64,000 nucleotides of DNA from Polynucleobacter sp. MWH-UH23A (GCF_040409805.1 NZ_CP099572.1:1116001-1180000), one strand, 5' to 3'. Shown: positions 46,723 through 57,499, counted from the first letter of the stretch. Translations and numbers: made by a program. Notes: generated by a model not told the origin, from the sequence alone.

Positions 46723-47007
46723 TTATATAAGGTAATTACTGCGATCTCTACCCTCGATCCACTTAGGAGCCTTGCCACGACCAGTCCAGGTTTCGCCGGT
46801 CGATGGATTGCGATACTTTGGTGCTACCTTGCCGCCTGCACTTTTGCCGCCTGCTTTACGACTAAATAGGTCTGAAGCTGACAAGCCATATTGTTCAATA
46901 ATGAGCTTAGCTTTTGCAATTCCATCCGCTTTTTCACGGGCAATTGCCTCTTTAATTTGCTTATCTAATTGCTCACGTTGAGCCAATAGTTCTTTGTAGG
47001 AAGACAT
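46723..47007 (-). CDS. H-NS-family nucleoid protein
   Basis: A 94-residue protein of the H-NS histone family. N-terminal coiled-coil (YKELLAQREQLDKQIKEAI), a linker rich in Gly, Lys and Ala, then the DNA-binding end YRNPSTGETWTGRGKAPKWI, which matches the R-GR-type hook of the family. It is typical of short betaproteobacterial H-NS-like proteins (BpH3-like). An AT-rich 210-base region upstream may bind the protein itself. Confidence 0.92.
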   Translation of the reverse strand: MSSYKELLAQREQLDKQIKEAIAREKADGIAKAKLIIEQYGLSASDLFSRKAGGKSAGGKVAPKYRNPSTGETWTGRGKAPKWIEGRDRSNYLI

Positions 47008-47223
47008 TTATGGGTTTCTCCAGATAATAAGTTATAGAAACACGTATTAATCTTGCAATACAGTATTTTAAGCAAATATTATATATAGAAAAAATATTAT
47101 GGGTAAATATTCTGAAAATTGAGTATTAACCTATATTTATCATGGATTTATGTTTATCAAAAATAATCAAATAAGCATAATCATTATAAATAATATTATT
47201 AATTAAACCATTAACAGAATAAA
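47008..47223. promoter_or_regulatory. AT-rich upstream region of H-NS-like gene
   Basis: About 215 bases of very AT-rich sequence with repeated runs of A/T and TATATATA-like tracts (for example AATATTATATATAG near 47077-47090). This is the promoter region of the H-NS-like gene and also lies just past the end of the thioesterase gene. The composition suits H-NS autorepression. No single box can be chosen with confidence. Confidence 0.45.
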
Positions 47224-47643
47224 TTAACGCCTTAAAACAAATGTACCGCTCGCCTTAGCGGTAATCTCCCCTGCCTCGTTAAGAGCCACTGCCTCACAGT
47301 AGTTAATCGATTTTCCCGCCTTTAGTAATCTACCCTCGACAGTGATCTTGCCAAGGCTTGGGCGCAAGAAACTGGTTGTCATATCGATGGTGATGGCGCC
47401 AAGCTGATGATTTGAAGCCGTTCGAGCTGCAGCCCCCATTGCAAAGTCTAAAAGAGTCATGATGACTCCACCTTGAGCCACATGAAAGCTATTGGTGTGC
47501 TCAGGCTTGACTACATAACTAATGCGCACCTTCCCATTTTCTGCAGACTCAGGCACAACGCCTAAATGATCTAAAAAAGGAATATCCAAACCAAAAAAGA
47601 TGGTTCGTTGAGGTTTTTGAGAATTGGGGTTAGTTGTAGTCAT
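47224..47643 (-). CDS. PaaI-type thioesterase (hotdog fold)
   Basis: A 139-residue protein (from the ATG at 47643; a GTG two codons earlier is possible). The hotdog signature is VAQGGVIMTLLDFAMGAAAR, and the later part has TTSFLRPSLGKITVEGRLLKAGKSINYCEA. It lacks a catalytic Asn/Asp set that would separate subtypes for me. It probably hydrolyses acyl-CoA of some aromatic or medium-chain type. It precedes the tRNA-Pro gene on the same strand. Confidence 0.85.
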   Translation of the reverse strand: MTTTNPNSQKPQRTIFFGLDIPFLDHLGVVPESAENGKVRISYVVKPEHTNSFHVAQGGVIMTLLDFAMGAAARTASNHQLGAITIDMTTSFLRPSLGKITVEGRLLKAGKSINYCEAVALNEAGEITAKASGTFVLRR

Positions 47644-47671
47644 GCTCACTAGATTAACGTAATTAGCTTAA

Positions 47672-47748
<77 letters not shown>

Positions 47749-47773
47749 ACGAAAGACGAAATTGTATCAGCTA

Positions 47774-48124
47774 CTACTTGGATAGAATTTGCAAGACCGC
47801 AAGTAACTCATCACGCAAACGAAGCTCTCCGCGAGCTTCTTCAAGACGATTTCTGGCACCGGAAATCGTAAAACCCTCTTCATAAAGCAAGGCACGAATT
47901 TTACGAATCAATACCACTTCATGGTGTTGATAGTAGCGGCGGTTGCCACGACGTTTTTGAGGACTTAGCTGAGAGAACTCCTGTTCCCAGTAACGCAGGA
48001 CATGGGAGCGAACACCACACAGATCCGCCACTTCACCAATCGTGAAATAGCGCTTTGCTGGTATAGGGGGAAGTTGAGAGCTCGGTAGTGCCGAGCTAGC
48101 ATCAAACTCGGTTTTCTCGAGCAT
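47774..48124 (-). CDS. MerR-family transcriptional regulator
   Basis: A 116-residue protein with a MerR DNA-binding domain: [25 protein letters not shown] (HTH), wing [23 protein letters not shown], then a short helix. No metal-binding Cys is seen and there is only a short dimer helix, so it is not a metal sensor of the classical type. It overlaps the 3' end of ihfA by 23 bases. Such a MerR gene after ihfA occurs in other betaproteobacteria. Residues about 1-20 form an unstructured leader. Confidence 0.88.
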   Translation of the reverse strand: MLEKTEFDASSALPSSQLPPIPAKRYFTIGEVADLCGVRSHVLRYWEQEFSQLSPQKRRGNRRYYQHHEVVLIRKIRALLYEEGFTISGARNRLEEARGELRLRDELLAVLQILSK

Positions 48125-48425
48125 GTGACTCCACTACATCTTTGAGCTTTTGACTTGCATGAAATGTCACTACACGTCTAGCAGCGATTGGAATCATTTG
48201 ACCTGTCTTTGGATTTCGGCCAGGACGAGCCGATTTATTGCGCAACTGGAAATTACCAAAACCGGAAATCTTCACTTCAGTGCCAGACTCAAGCGACTGA
48301 CCAATTCGATCAAAAAAAGCATCGATCATATCTTTGGCTTCACGCTTATTCAGACCCACTTGATCAAAGAGCGCTTCAGATAGCTCATTTTTTGTTACGG
48401 TATCGTTGGAATTAAACTCACTCAT
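48102..48425 (-). CDS. ihfA: Integration host factor subunit alpha
   Basis: A 107-residue HU/IHF-family DNA-bending protein. It has [42 protein letters not shown] and [23 protein letters not shown], the beta-arm with PRNPKTG-like Pro tip. It belongs with the pheS-pheT cluster, as in E. coli. The stop overlaps the MerR gene by 23 bases. Confidence 0.94.
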   Translation of the reverse strand: MSEFNSNDTVTKNELSEALFDQVGLNKREAKDMIDAFFDRIGQSLESGTEVKISGFGNFQLRNKSARPGRNPKTGQMIPIAARRVVTFHASQKLKDVVESHARENRV

Positions 48426-48484
48426 CGTCGGATTCTTTTTTTTGAAGTGTCTCTATTTTTATTAAGTATTTCGTAATAGTAAAC

Positions 48485-50941
48485 CTAGCGCAGACGGGCT
48501 GCACACTTTTTCTCAACGGCACCTAACAAGGCGCTCATTACAGCATCAATTTGAGCATCTTGTAAAGTTTCGGCGGGATTTAATAGGGTTACTCGGAATG
48601 CCAAGCTCTTTTCATCATCTGCCATACTGTTAGAAGCTGCTTTTGGCTTAAATTCATCAAACAACTCAATGGCGCACACAAAATTTTGCTTGCTGTCAGC
48701 CATAGCATCTAACAATGATTGAGCAGATACACCCTGCTTCACTACCAATGCTAAATCACGTTGCACTGCGGGAAATTTGCTTAATTCTTGTGGCACGGGC
48801 AAACCAAGCTCACGAATTGGATCCAAATCTAACTCAAACAATACTGGAGCTTGAGGCAATTCATAAGCCTGTTGTAGACCTGGATGCAATTCACCAATCC
48901 AGCCTATATCAATTCGATTTTTAGGTCCAGCCAAGAAAACCTTTGCGCTACGGCCAGGATGCAATGCGGGATGTTGTGCTGCTTCAGTAACAATACGCAA
49001 AGGATCAAGAACTCGCTCTAGATCGCCTTTGACATCGAAGAAATCTACCGCTCTCGTAGCGCTAGCCCACTGCTCCGGTACAAATGCGCCGTAAGCAATA
49101 CCGCCTACTTTCTGTGGCTGTAGGAAACCAGCAACTTTGCCTGCCGCTTCCTGAACATTGGAATCTCGCTTAAATACTCGTCCTGTTTCAAATAAACGAA
49201 CACGACCCGCTCCACGATTGAGGTTTGATTTAAGGTTTGATAGTAAACCGCCCCACAAGGTACTGCGCATGACACCATACTGATTGGCGATTGGATTTAG
49301 AACCGCAATCACATCCTTATCAGTTGCTCCAGTTAACCGCTGCTCGCTCTCAAGGTCGGTAAATCCAAAATTTACGGCCTCTTGATAGCCTTGCAGCGCT
49401 AAACGTTGACGCAGCAAATGAGTGCCACGCTTGGCCTCATCCTTGGCACTCATCTTGAGTGACGCAACTGGCGGTTGATCAGGGATATTTTCAAAGCCGT
49501 ACAGACGCGCGACTTCTTCAATCAAGTCTTCTTCAATTTCGATATCAAAGCGATAGCTTGGTGGCGTAACAACAAAAGTATCGCCCTCTTGCTTGAACTC
49601 AAAACCAAGACGCTTGAATACGTCCGCGACGATTTCATTTGTTAACTGAATACCAATTACTTTCTGGGCTCTGGCCAAGCGCATTTTGACTGACTTTCGC
49701 TCAGGCACATTCAAAATCTGATCGTCGACTGGGCCTGCTTGACCGCCACAAACTTCGGTAATTAATGCAGAAAGGTATTCAAGACAATTTACGGTATTTT
49801 GAGGGTCAACACCACGCTCAAAACGATGTGCTGCATCCGTGCTGAAATTAAAGCGACGAGCACGACCTTGAATGGCCGACGGGAGCCAGTAAGCCGCCTC
49901 TACATAAACATTCTTGGTGTCATCGCTTACCGCGCAATGATTGCCGCCCATAATTCCAGCAAGCGCAACTGGGCCTTTTTGATCGGCCACTACTCCAGCA
50001 TCCTGAAGTTTTCCAGCTGCATCGGAACCCTGCAAAGTTACTGTCTGCTCATTTAATAACTCAAGTGTCTCACCTGCTTTAGCCCAGCGAACAGTGATAT
50101 CACCGTCAAGCTTATCAATATCAAATACATGGGTTGGCTGACCCATTTCTAGCATGATGTAGTTTGATAAATCCACCAAAGCAGAAATACTTCTTTGGCC
50201 TGCACGAGATAAGCGCTTCACAATCCAATCTGGCGTTTTCGCTTGAGGATTTACACCACGAATGACGCGCCCAGCAAATCGTCCGCAAAGCTCTTTATTT
50301 TCAACAGTAACTTTGCGCTTCTCATTGATTGCAGCTGCAGGAGCATTCCATTTGGGAGTACATAATGCAGCCCCCGTAATTGCAGACACCTCCCTAGCAA
50401 CACCAATTAAAGAAAGGCAGTCTGCTTTGTTAGGAGTTAACTTAATAACAAAGATTTGATCATCTAAGTCGAGGTATTGACGAATATCCTCGCCCACTGG
50501 AGCATCGGCAGGCAATTCTAGGATGCCTTCATGGTCATCACCCAAGCCAAGCTCACGGCCTGAACACAACATTCCTTGGCTCTCTACGCCACGAAGCTTG
50601 CCCACCTTAATCACAAAAGGCTTGCCACCCGCTTCCGCTGGAGGCAGTTCAGCGCCAACCATGGCACAAGGGATCTTGATACCAGCGCGTGCATTTGGAG
50701 CACCACAAACAATTTGTAACTCTTGACCGGTGCCAGCATCGACTTTGCAAACCCGCAAACGATCTGCATCAGGATGTTGCTCGGCAGACAGAATTTGCGC
50801 AACAACGACTTTAGTAAATGGAGGTGCAACAGAGTGCTGTTCTTCGACTTCAAGGCCAGCCATCGTCAAGGCATGACCTAAAGCCTCGCTATCAAGCGAT
50901 GGATTTACATATTGACGAAGCCAAGATTCTGAAAATTGCAT
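48485..50941 (-). CDS. pheT: Phenylalanyl-tRNA synthetase beta subunit
   Basis: An 818-residue subunit. The N-terminal region MQFSESWLRQYVNP is typical, and an OB-fold RNA-binding part (VVVAQILSAEQHPDADRLRVCKVD) lies near residue 40-110. The B3/B4 and B5 domains follow, and the C-terminal anticodon-binding FDX-ACB domain ends KKCAARLR. It lies 21 bases after pheS. Confidence 0.96.
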   Translation of the reverse strand: MQFSESWLRQYVNPSLDSEALGHALTMAGLEVEEQHSVAPPFTKVVVAQILSAEQHPDADRLRVCKVDAGTGQELQIVCGAPNARAGIKIPCAMVGAELPPAEAGGKPFVIKVGKLRGVESQGMLCSGRELGLGDDHEGILELPADAPVGEDIRQYLDLDDQIFVIKLTPNKADCLSLIGVAREVSAITGAALCTPKWNAPAAAINEKRKVTVENKELCGRFAGRVIRGVNPQAKTPDWIVKRLSRAGQRSISALVDLSNYIMLEMGQPTHVFDIDKLDGDITVRWAKAGETLELLNEQTVTLQGSDAAGKLQDAGVVADQKGPVALAGIMGGNHCAVSDDTKNVYVEAAYWLPSAIQGRARRFNFSTDAAHRFERGVDPQNTVNCLEYLSALITEVCGGQAGPVDDQILNVPERKSVKMRLARAQKVIGIQLTNEIVADVFKRLGFEFKQEGDTFVVTPPSYRFDIEIEEDLIEEVARLYGFENIPDQPPVASLKMSAKDEAKRGTHLLRQRLALQGYQEAVNFGFTDLESEQRLTGATDKDVIAVLNPIANQYGVMRSTLWGGLLSNLKSNLNRGAGRVRLFETGRVFKRDSNVQEAAGKVAGFLQPQKVGGIAYGAFVPEQWASATRAVDFFDVKGDLERVLDPLRIVTEAAQHPALHPGRSAKVFLAGPKNRIDIGWIGELHPGLQQAYELPQAPVLFELDLDPIRELGLPVPQELSKFPAVQRDLALVVKQGVSAQSLLDAMADSKQNFVCAIELFDEFKPKAASNSMADDEKSLAFRVTLLNPAETLQDAQIDAVMSALLGAVEKKCAARLR

Positions 50942-50962
50942 AGCGCTTTCTAGTAATGATTT

Positions 50963-52009
50963 TTATGCAGGGAACTGCGCCAAGAAACGCAGATCATTTT
51001 CAAAGAAGAGACGCAAGTCATCGATGCCATAGCGCAACATAGTTAAGCGCTCAAGACCTGATCCGAAGGCAAAGCCAGTGTATCGCTCAGGGTCGATACC
51101 CATGTTGCGTAACACATTTGGGTGAACCTGCCCTGCCCCGGAGATTTCTAACCAACGGCCTGCTAACTTGCCAGAGCCAAATGCCATATCGATTTCAGCC
51201 GATGGCTCTGTAAATGGGAAATAGGATGGACGGAAACGCACTTGCAACTCATTCGTTTCAAAAAAGGTTCTCAAGAAATCGGTATAGACGCCTTTGAGAT
51301 CAGCGAATGAAACACTCTCTGCGATCCACAATCCTTCTACTTGATGGAACATTGGAGAGTGAGTTGCATCACTATCAACGCGATATGTTCTTCCAGGCGC
51401 AATAACCTTAATAGGAGGCATCGCATCAGCATTAGCGAATTTCTTGACGTGCTCACTGGCATAACGAACCTGAATTGGGCTGGTATGCGTACGTAACAGT
51501 AAAGGCTTCCCTAAAGAGTCTTTGCCATCGATATAAAAGGTATCCTGCATTGAACGGGCAGGATGATTTTCTGGGCTATTAAGTGCCGTGAAATTAAACC
51601 AGTCAGTTTCAATTTCAGGGCCATCAGCCACATCAAAACCAATGGAACGGAAGATTTCTTCTACTCGTTCCCAAGTACGCATCACCGGATGCAAACTACC
51701 AACTGCTTGACCGCGCCCTGGCAAGGACACATCAATCGATTCTGCAGCGAGACGCTGTTGCAATACAGCATCAGCCAATGCTTGGCGACGCTCTTGTAAT
51801 GCAGCCTCTACTTGAGTTTTGATTTGATTAATTTGGGCGCCAGCACTCTTGCGCTCCTCAGGCGACATTCCACCAAGCGCTTTTAAACGCTCAGTAAGAA
51901 CACCTGATTTACCGAGATACCTGGCTTTCGCGTCCTCAAGAGCGGCCGAATCGGAAGCTCTTGAGAAATCACATTTGGCATCCTCGACAATTTGGTCGAG
52001 AGAAACCAT
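50963..52009 (-). CDS. pheS: Phenylalanyl-tRNA synthetase alpha subunit
   Basis: A 348-residue catalytic subunit. N-terminal coiled-coil, then class II motifs: [13 protein letters not shown] (motif region), [21 protein letters not shown] (motif 2), and [22 protein letters not shown] (motif 3). It charges tRNA-Phe together with PheT. Located 29 bases after rplT. Confidence 0.97.
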   Translation of the reverse strand: MVSLDQIVEDAKCDFSRASDSAALEDAKARYLGKSGVLTERLKALGGMSPEERKSAGAQINQIKTQVEAALQERRQALADAVLQQRLAAESIDVSLPGRGQAVGSLHPVMRTWERVEEIFRSIGFDVADGPEIETDWFNFTALNSPENHPARSMQDTFYIDGKDSLGKPLLLRTHTSPIQVRYASEHVKKFANADAMPPIKVIAPGRTYRVDSDATHSPMFHQVEGLWIAESVSFADLKGVYTDFLRTFFETNELQVRFRPSYFPFTEPSAEIDMAFGSGKLAGRWLEISGAGQVHPNVLRNMGIDPERYTGFAFGSGLERLTMLRYGIDDLRLFFENDLRFLAQFPA

Positions 52010-52038
52010 TGCAGCTTAGTTCGCTTAGAAACTAAGAA

Positions 52039-52404
52039 TTAAGCTGCAGCGTTTACTACGGATCTGATCCGAGTAACCAAAGCAGCGAAAGCTGCTTTGT
52101 CAGCAATAGCCATATCAGAAAGCACTTTGCGGTCGAGCTCGATCGCAGCTTTCTTCATACCATTCATGAATACGCTATAGGTCATGTCGTGCTCACGCAC
52201 TGCCGCATTGATACGGGCAATCCACAGAGCGCGGAATACACGTTTCTTATTACGACGATCACGATATGCATATTGACCAGCACGCATAACCGCTTGCTTA
52301 GCAATACGGAATACGTTTTTACGACGACCGCGGTAACCTGTTGCGGCATCGGTAATTTTCTTATGACGGGCTCTTGCTGTAACCCCACGTTTGACTCTTG
52401 GCAT
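52039..52404 (-). CDS. rplT: Ribosomal protein L20
   Basis: A 121-residue basic protein with the L20 signature [16 protein letters not shown] and [24 protein letters not shown]. Besides its role in the 50S subunit, L20 represses its own operon in E. coli. It is 25 bases after rpmI. Confidence 0.97.
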   Translation of the reverse strand: MPRVKRGVTARARHKKITDAATGYRGRRKNVFRIAKQAVMRAGQYAYRDRRNKKRVFRALWIARINAAVREHDMTYSVFMNGMKKAAIELDRKVLSDMAIADKAAFAALVTRIRSVVNAAA

Positions 52405-52429
52405 TGAATTCTCCTAATCTAGTCTGAGG

Positions 52430-52627
52430 TTAAGCGTATGGAAGCATGGAGCGAATTGACTTGATGTCAGATTTCGCAACTTCAGCGGAACCACGCAAAT
52501 GACGCTTGTTCTTTGTGGTCTTCTTGGTGAGGATGTGGCGTTTGAAAGCCTGACCCCGTTTAATCGATCCGCCTGCGCGAACCGTGAAGCGCTTTTTCGC
52601 GCTACTCTTGCTCTTCATCTTGGGCAT
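52430..52627 (-). CDS. rpmI: Ribosomal protein L35
   Basis: A 65-residue basic protein: [20 protein letters not shown] and [24 protein letters not shown]. The start is preceded by a strong AAGGAGG site. It comes between infC and rplT, the widely conserved order. Confidence 0.97.
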   Translation of the reverse strand: MPKMKSKSSAKKRFTVRAGGSIKRGQAFKRHILTKKTTKNKRHLRGSAEVAKSDIKSIRSMLPYA

Positions 52628-52774
52628 AAAGCACCCCTCCTTCTACTTGTGCAACATAGGTGGTAACCGACGGTTACTCTTCCTGTACCCAGAAGCACTT
52701 CTTAACTGCCAGCGCCTTCGTTATTCACTCAGAACGCCTCCCTACATAAGAACTGGGTCTTATTAATTCCCTAG
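52628..52774 (-). promoter_or_regulatory. infC-rpmI leader region
   Basis: A 147-base gap holds the rpmI ribosome site and a perfect palindrome GTAACCG / CGGTTAC (52663-52677) around one base. In other bacteria this gap holds an L20-binding control element for rpmI-rplT. No match to a known L20 motif could be made by eye. Confidence 0.3.
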
Positions 52775-53299
52775 TTACTTAGCCTTACGAACGGGGGCCA
52801 ATACCATCACCATTTGACGACCCTCCATCTTTGGAAACTGTTCAACTTGGCCGTACTCTTGTAGGTCCAACTTCAAACGCTCCAACATTCTTGCTCCGAT
52901 TTCTTGGTGAGCCATTTCACGACCACGAAAACGTAAAGTAATCTTTGTCTTATCGCCATCTTCTAAAAAGCGGATCAGATTGCGTAGCTTCACACCATAG
53001 TCACCATCGTCAGTACCAGGGCGGAATTTCACTTCCTTCACCTGAATTACTTTTTGCTTCAGCTTAGCTTCATGCTGACGCTTGGCTTCTTGGTATTTGA
53101 ATTTGCCAAAGTCCATGATGCGGACTACAGGTGGAACAGCTGTTGGAGCAATTTCAACCAAATCGGTATCTTTCTCTTCTGCTGCAGCCAAGGCTTCACT
53201 CAACTTAACTACACCAATGGGTTCCCCATCGATTCCAATCAAACGCACTTCAGGAGCGGTAATTTCCCGATTAATGCGCTGCAATTTTTCAGTAGCGAT
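52775..53299 (-). CDS. infC: Translation initiation factor IF-3, with AUC start
   Basis: A 175-codon gene for IF-3, which prevents premature 70S formation and checks start codons. By family the protein begins at the residue before [21 protein letters not shown], i.e. at the ATC codon 53299-53297, with AAAGGA about 9 bases upstream. The open frame continues upstream to a TTG at 53323, but its reading would run through the ribosome site. Rare start codons (AUU in E. coli, AUC elsewhere) are the basis of IF-3 autoregulation. The next two genes are rpmI and rplT. Confidence 0.9.
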   Translation of the reverse strand: MATEKLQRINREITAPEVRLIGIDGEPIGVVKLSEALAAAEEKDTDLVEIAPTAVPPVVRIMDFGKFKYQEAKRQHEAKLKQKVIQVKEVKFRPGTDDGDYGVKLRNLIRFLEDGDKTKITLRFRGREMAHQEIGARMLERLKLDLQEYGQVEQFPKMEGRQMVMVLAPVRKAK

Positions 53300-53340
53300 C
53301 TTCTTAATTCCTTTAAAAAACAATAAATACCGTTCTAACC

Positions 53341-55263
53341 CTAGCTAGGCTCGGGTCCGACTTTCTGGGAAATATCCTGCTGGAGTCGGGCAACGAAGGC
53401 ATCAATAGGCATTACACCCAAATCCACTCCGCCACGGGCACGAACAGCCACCGAATTACTTTCTGATTCCTTATCTCCTACAACGAGTAAAAATGGGATC
53501 TTCTGTAATGCGTGCTCGCGTATTTTATACGTAATTTTCTCGTTCCGCAAATCCGCCTCGACTCTAAACCCTTGTTTTTTCAGGATTTGCTGGACTTGTT
53601 GTGCATATGCAGCAGAATTTCCTGAAATATTAAGGACTACAGCCTGAGTCGGGGCGAGCCAAACTGGCATATTTCCAGCATGGTTTTCGATCAAAATACC
53701 GATAAAACGCTCTAAAGATCCCACAATAGCCCTATGGAGCATGACCGGAGTCTTACGGCTATTGTCCTCAGCCACATATTCCGCTCCTAAACGGGCCGGC
53801 ATTGAAAAATCTACCTGAATGGTGCCGCACTGCCAAGTACGCCCAATTGAGTCTTTGAGGTGATATTCGATCTTAGGACCATAAAATGCACCCTCGCCCG
53901 GCAACTCTTCCCACTCTTGCCCTGATGCCTTCAACGCCCCACGGAGAGCCTCTTCAGCTTTATCCCAAATAGCATCATCGCCAACACGCTTGTCTGGACG
54001 CAAAGCCAGCTTGACCGCAACCTCGGTAAAGCCAAAGTCCTGATAAACAGCGCGTACCGCTTTATCGAAGTCCGCCACCTCAGACTGAATTTGATCCTCA
54101 GTGCAGAAAATGTGTCCGTCATCTTGAGTAAAGCCGCGAACACGCATCAAGCCATGCAGTGCGCCTGAGGGTTCATTACGATGACACTGACCAAACTCAC
54201 CGAAGCGCAAAGGCAGTTCGCGATAACTATGCAAACCAGAGTTATAAATTTGCACATGCCCAGGACAGTTCATCGGCTTTAATGCATAAGCGCGATTTTC
54301 CGACTCTGTCGTAAACATATTTTCTTTATAGTTTTCCCAGTGGCCAGACTTTTCCCATAGCGCGCGATCCAAAATTTGTGGGGCCTTCACTTCTTGGTAG
54401 CCTTCTTGTTGATACACGCGACGCATGTATTGCTCAACTTCTTGCCAGATTGACCAGCCTTTTGGATGCCAGAAAATTAATCCTGGCGCCTCTTCCTGGA
54501 AATGGAATAAATCGAGTTGCTTACCTAAGCGGCGATGATCACGCTTTTCAGATTCTTCGAGCATGTGCAAGTAAGCGTCTTGATCCTCCTTGCGCAACCA
54601 TGCAGTTCCATAAATACGCTGGAGCATCTCATTCTTGCTATCACCACGCCAGTAAGCACCAGCAAGCTTCATGAGCTTAAATACCTTTAACTTACCAGTG
54701 GACGGTACGTGTGGGCCACGGCATAGATCTGTGAACTTGCCTTCCGCGTAAAGCGAAACATCTTCGCCCTGTGGAATGCTGGCAATAATTTCGGCCTTGT
54801 AATGCTCGCCCTGATCCTTAAAGAATTTCACTGCTTCATCACGAGGCAAAACACTACGCACTACTGGCTCATCTTTTTTAGCCAGCTCAACCATCTTCTT
54901 TTCTAGCGCGACTAAATCATCAGGAGTGAATGGACGGTGATATGAGAAGTCGTAGTAAAAACCATTCTCGACAACAGGACCAATGGTTACCTGCGCTTCT
55001 GGAAATAATTCTTTAACAGCATATGCCAACAAGTGCGCAGTAGAGTGACGCACAATGTCTAAAGCTTCTGGGCTCTTGTCAGTGATGATGGCGAGTTGAC
55101 TATCTTTGTCAATCACAAAACTGGTATCGACCATCTTGCCATCAACGATTCCACCTAAGGCGGCTTTTGCTAGACCACTACCGATGCTTTGCGCCACATC
55201 CGCTACGCGAACTGGGGCCTCAAACTCTCGTTTTGATCCATCTGGCAGAGTAACTACTGGCAT
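53341..55263 (-). CDS. thrS: Threonyl-tRNA synthetase
   Basis: A 640-residue class II synthetase with N-terminal TGS and editing domains ([22 protein letters not shown] with the HxxxH-type zinc/editing His residues), catalytic motifs (motif 2 [20 protein letters not shown], motif 3 [12 protein letters not shown]), and a C-terminal anticodon-binding domain. First gene of the thrS-infC-rpmI-rplT-pheST-ihfA block. The stop is 17 bases before the upstream limit of infC. Confidence 0.97.
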   Translation of the reverse strand: MPVVTLPDGSKREFEAPVRVADVAQSIGSGLAKAALGGIVDGKMVDTSFVIDKDSQLAIITDKSPEALDIVRHSTAHLLAYAVKELFPEAQVTIGPVVENGFYYDFSYHRPFTPDDLVALEKKMVELAKKDEPVVRSVLPRDEAVKFFKDQGEHYKAEIIASIPQGEDVSLYAEGKFTDLCRGPHVPSTGKLKVFKLMKLAGAYWRGDSKNEMLQRIYGTAWLRKEDQDAYLHMLEESEKRDHRRLGKQLDLFHFQEEAPGLIFWHPKGWSIWQEVEQYMRRVYQQEGYQEVKAPQILDRALWEKSGHWENYKENMFTTESENRAYALKPMNCPGHVQIYNSGLHSYRELPLRFGEFGQCHRNEPSGALHGLMRVRGFTQDDGHIFCTEDQIQSEVADFDKAVRAVYQDFGFTEVAVKLALRPDKRVGDDAIWDKAEEALRGALKASGQEWEELPGEGAFYGPKIEYHLKDSIGRTWQCGTIQVDFSMPARLGAEYVAEDNSRKTPVMLHRAIVGSLERFIGILIENHAGNMPVWLAPTQAVVLNISGNSAAYAQQVQQILKKQGFRVEADLRNEKITYKIREHALQKIPFLLVVGDKESESNSVAVRARGGVDLGVMPIDAFVARLQQDISQKVGPEPS

Positions 55264-55364
55264 GACAACTCCATCTTCTTAACTGAACTCCAGTTTCACT
55301 TCACAGACCTAAAAAGAAAGCGCGGGAGCTTGTGGGCAACCGCGCATCTTGGGTCATTATTCGT

Positions 55365-55441
55365 TGGTAGGCTCGATTGGACTCGAACCAACGACCCCCA
55401 CCATGTCAAGGTGGTGCTCTAACCAGCTGAGCTACGAGCCT
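55365..55441 (-). tRNA. tRNA-Val(GAC)
   Basis: On the minus strand AGGCTCGTAGCTCAGCTGG starts the gene; anticodon arm CCACC-TTGACAT-GGTGG with anticodon GAC; T-loop GGTTCGAGTCC; acceptor CGAGCCT and an encoded CCA. 77 nt. Confidence 0.95.
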
Positions 55442-55459
55442 ATACAGCCCTAGAGTTTA

Positions 55460-57478
55460 TCACCGGCGACGTACTTGCGTGACCCCTTTAAGCTCTTCTA
55501 GGCTATTCTGAACCACCCTCAGTACCTCAGAGTCTTTGACCTCCACAGTCAAAAGGATCTGGGCTAAGCCCTTTTTTACGGATTTCCGTAAATCAATCAC
55601 ATGCACACCCTGACGAGTCAGGATTTCGAATAACTCGCGCATGAGCTCAGGTCGATCCAGCCCCGAAACCAGCAAATCAGCAGGAAAGACGCGCTTTTGA
55701 TCTGTCTTAGCATCTGGATCAACGGCTGCCGCTGTCCAAGCCGTTTGAATCACTCGCTCAGGCGCTCTTTCCAATAAACCCCTGAATGTTTTGCATGAGC
55801 GACGATGGATCGAGACCCCTCTTCCTTGCGTAACAAAACCAGCAATAGCATCAGGTGGTACAGGACGACAACATCTTGCCAATTGCGTCAGCAATGAGTC
55901 CACTCCCACTACCAATACATCACCGCCTTGACCTGCCTTGCGGCTACTATGGCGCAGAATAATTTCAGGAGTAATTGGTTTTGCTTCTGTTGAAGTCTCT
56001 GATTTTGCTTCAATCCCTTTTGAAGCTGGAGGAGCATCCACATCGTCCAATGCGTTAAACCAGGCACGTACACGCTGACGAGCACGTTGCGAGCCAACAT
56101 AATGCTTATCGGGGCTAATCCAATCACGCGAAGGACCACCATCTTTTACAGCAATGATTTCAATGGTTTGCCCATTCTTGAGAGCAGTCTCCAAGGGCAC
56201 CATGGCACCGTCTACGCGAGCACCCCGACAACGATGGCCCAGATTTGTATGAACTGCATATGCAAAATCAATTGGTGTTGATCCCTTCTCCAATGAGATT
56301 ACTTTACCCAATGGCGTTAACACATATATGTGGTTATCAATCTCATGATGCTTAAGCTGATCCCATGCATCCTCTTTCCAAGAAATGAGCTGTCTTGCCC
56401 AAGCAATTTGGCGTTCATAAGCAACTTCCGCACTATGAGTTCCAGGTTGATAGGCTTTATTACCCTGACTAGCTTTAGCTTGGTTTGGGGGAGTCGCCAT
56501 CCCAATGTATGCCCCTTCCTTATAGCGCCAGTGCGCAGCCAAACCATACTCCGCCTGTTGATGCATATCATGAGTACGTAGTTGAATCTCAAATGCGGTG
56601 CCATCTTCATTCATTACTACGGTATGAAGCGATTGATATCCATTTGGTTTTGGTCTAGCGATGTAATCATCAAACTCTCGTGGCACTGGCTGCCAAATGT
56701 TGTGCACAATTCCCAAAACAGCGTAGCAAGTTTTTATATCATCAACCAACACCCGAAAAGCACGGACGTCATATAAATTTGCAAAGTCCAATGACTTGCC
56801 TTGCATTTTTTTCCAAATACTATAGATGTGTTTTGGTCTACCAAATACCTCGCCTGAAATTTGTGCTGCTTTTAATTCTTCTTGAAGTTGCTGGACAATC
56901 TTCTCAATAAATACTTGGCGTTCTATACGCTTGGCATCAAGCATCTTGGCGATATCGCGATAGATTTCAGGAGAAAGTGCTCTGAAGGCAAGATCCTCCA
57001 TCTCCCATTTCATCTGCCATATACCTAGACGATTGGCTAATGACGCATCAATATCTAAGATCTCTTGAGCCCATGGCGCTGGCACCGAAATTTTTTCTTG
57101 AGTAATCCAACGCAATGTCTGAAGACGTGAGGCAAGATAAATCAATACCACCCGAAGATCATCGCCAAATGCTAATAGCATCTTGCGCAACATCTCTTCT
57201 TGCCCTGAGACGCTAAGACCACCATCATCACGAACTAGCTTTGCTTGAGCCTGTCGGAGCCCACGATAGCCAATCAATAGCTTGGCAGACTCCTCACCAA
57301 TTAATTTAACCAGCGCCTCTTTATTGTATGTGCGCGCAATATTACTAGCGGCAAGCAAAGTGGCTTCATCTAGATTAAGCCCTTGCAAAATTTGTGAGAC
57401 CCCCAAAGCATGGGTTTCAGAAGGCTCACCGTACCATGCATCTACGAAAATGGTGGGTTTACTGGGGGAATTTGCCAT
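55460..57478 (-). CDS. relA: (p)ppGpp synthetase RelA
   Basis: A 672-residue RelA/SpoT-family enzyme making (p)ppGpp in the stringent response. The N-terminal half has no HD-phosphohydrolase motif, so it is a synthetase-only RelA. The synthetase domain has RPKHIYSIWKKMQGKSLDF, DVRAFRVLV, and PKPNGYQSLHTVV; the TGS domain contains HIYVLTPLGKVISL, and an ACT domain lies at the C-terminus. I chose the ATG at 57478 over a TTG two codons upstream. A separate SpoT should be elsewhere. Confidence 0.93.
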   Translation of the reverse strand: MANSPSKPTIFVDAWYGEPSETHALGVSQILQGLNLDEATLLAASNIARTYNKEALVKLIGEESAKLLIGYRGLRQAQAKLVRDDGGLSVSGQEEMLRKMLLAFGDDLRVVLIYLASRLQTLRWITQEKISVPAPWAQEILDIDASLANRLGIWQMKWEMEDLAFRALSPEIYRDIAKMLDAKRIERQVFIEKIVQQLQEELKAAQISGEVFGRPKHIYSIWKKMQGKSLDFANLYDVRAFRVLVDDIKTCYAVLGIVHNIWQPVPREFDDYIARPKPNGYQSLHTVVMNEDGTAFEIQLRTHDMHQQAEYGLAAHWRYKEGAYIGMATPPNQAKASQGNKAYQPGTHSAEVAYERQIAWARQLISWKEDAWDQLKHHEIDNHIYVLTPLGKVISLEKGSTPIDFAYAVHTNLGHRCRGARVDGAMVPLETALKNGQTIEIIAVKDGGPSRDWISPDKHYVGSQRARQRVRAWFNALDDVDAPPASKGIEAKSETSTEAKPITPEIILRHSSRKAGQGGDVLVVGVDSLLTQLARCCRPVPPDAIAGFVTQGRGVSIHRRSCKTFRGLLERAPERVIQTAWTAAAVDPDAKTDQKRVFPADLLVSGLDRPELMRELFEILTRQGVHVIDLRKSVKKGLAQILLTVEVKDSEVLRVVQNSLEELKGVTQVRRR

Positions 57479-57499
57479 AGGCAAAATTAATTAATGAAA

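Noticed and set aside
52663..52677. RNA hairpin for L20 control
   Set aside because: The palindrome has a one-base centre, so it makes a poor hairpin. It may be a DNA site; no L20 motif could be matched.
53299..53323. infC starting at the TTG at 53323
   Set aside because: That frame would run through the AAAGGA ribosome site and add residues not seen in the family.
55264..55364. T-box or other riboswitch before thrS or near tRNA-Val
   Set aside because: No T-box-like or other known leader motif was seen; the stretch holds a short thrS upstream region before the tRNA gene.
55460..57478. Bifunctional SpoT
   Set aside because: No HD-hydrolase motif is seen in the N-terminal half.
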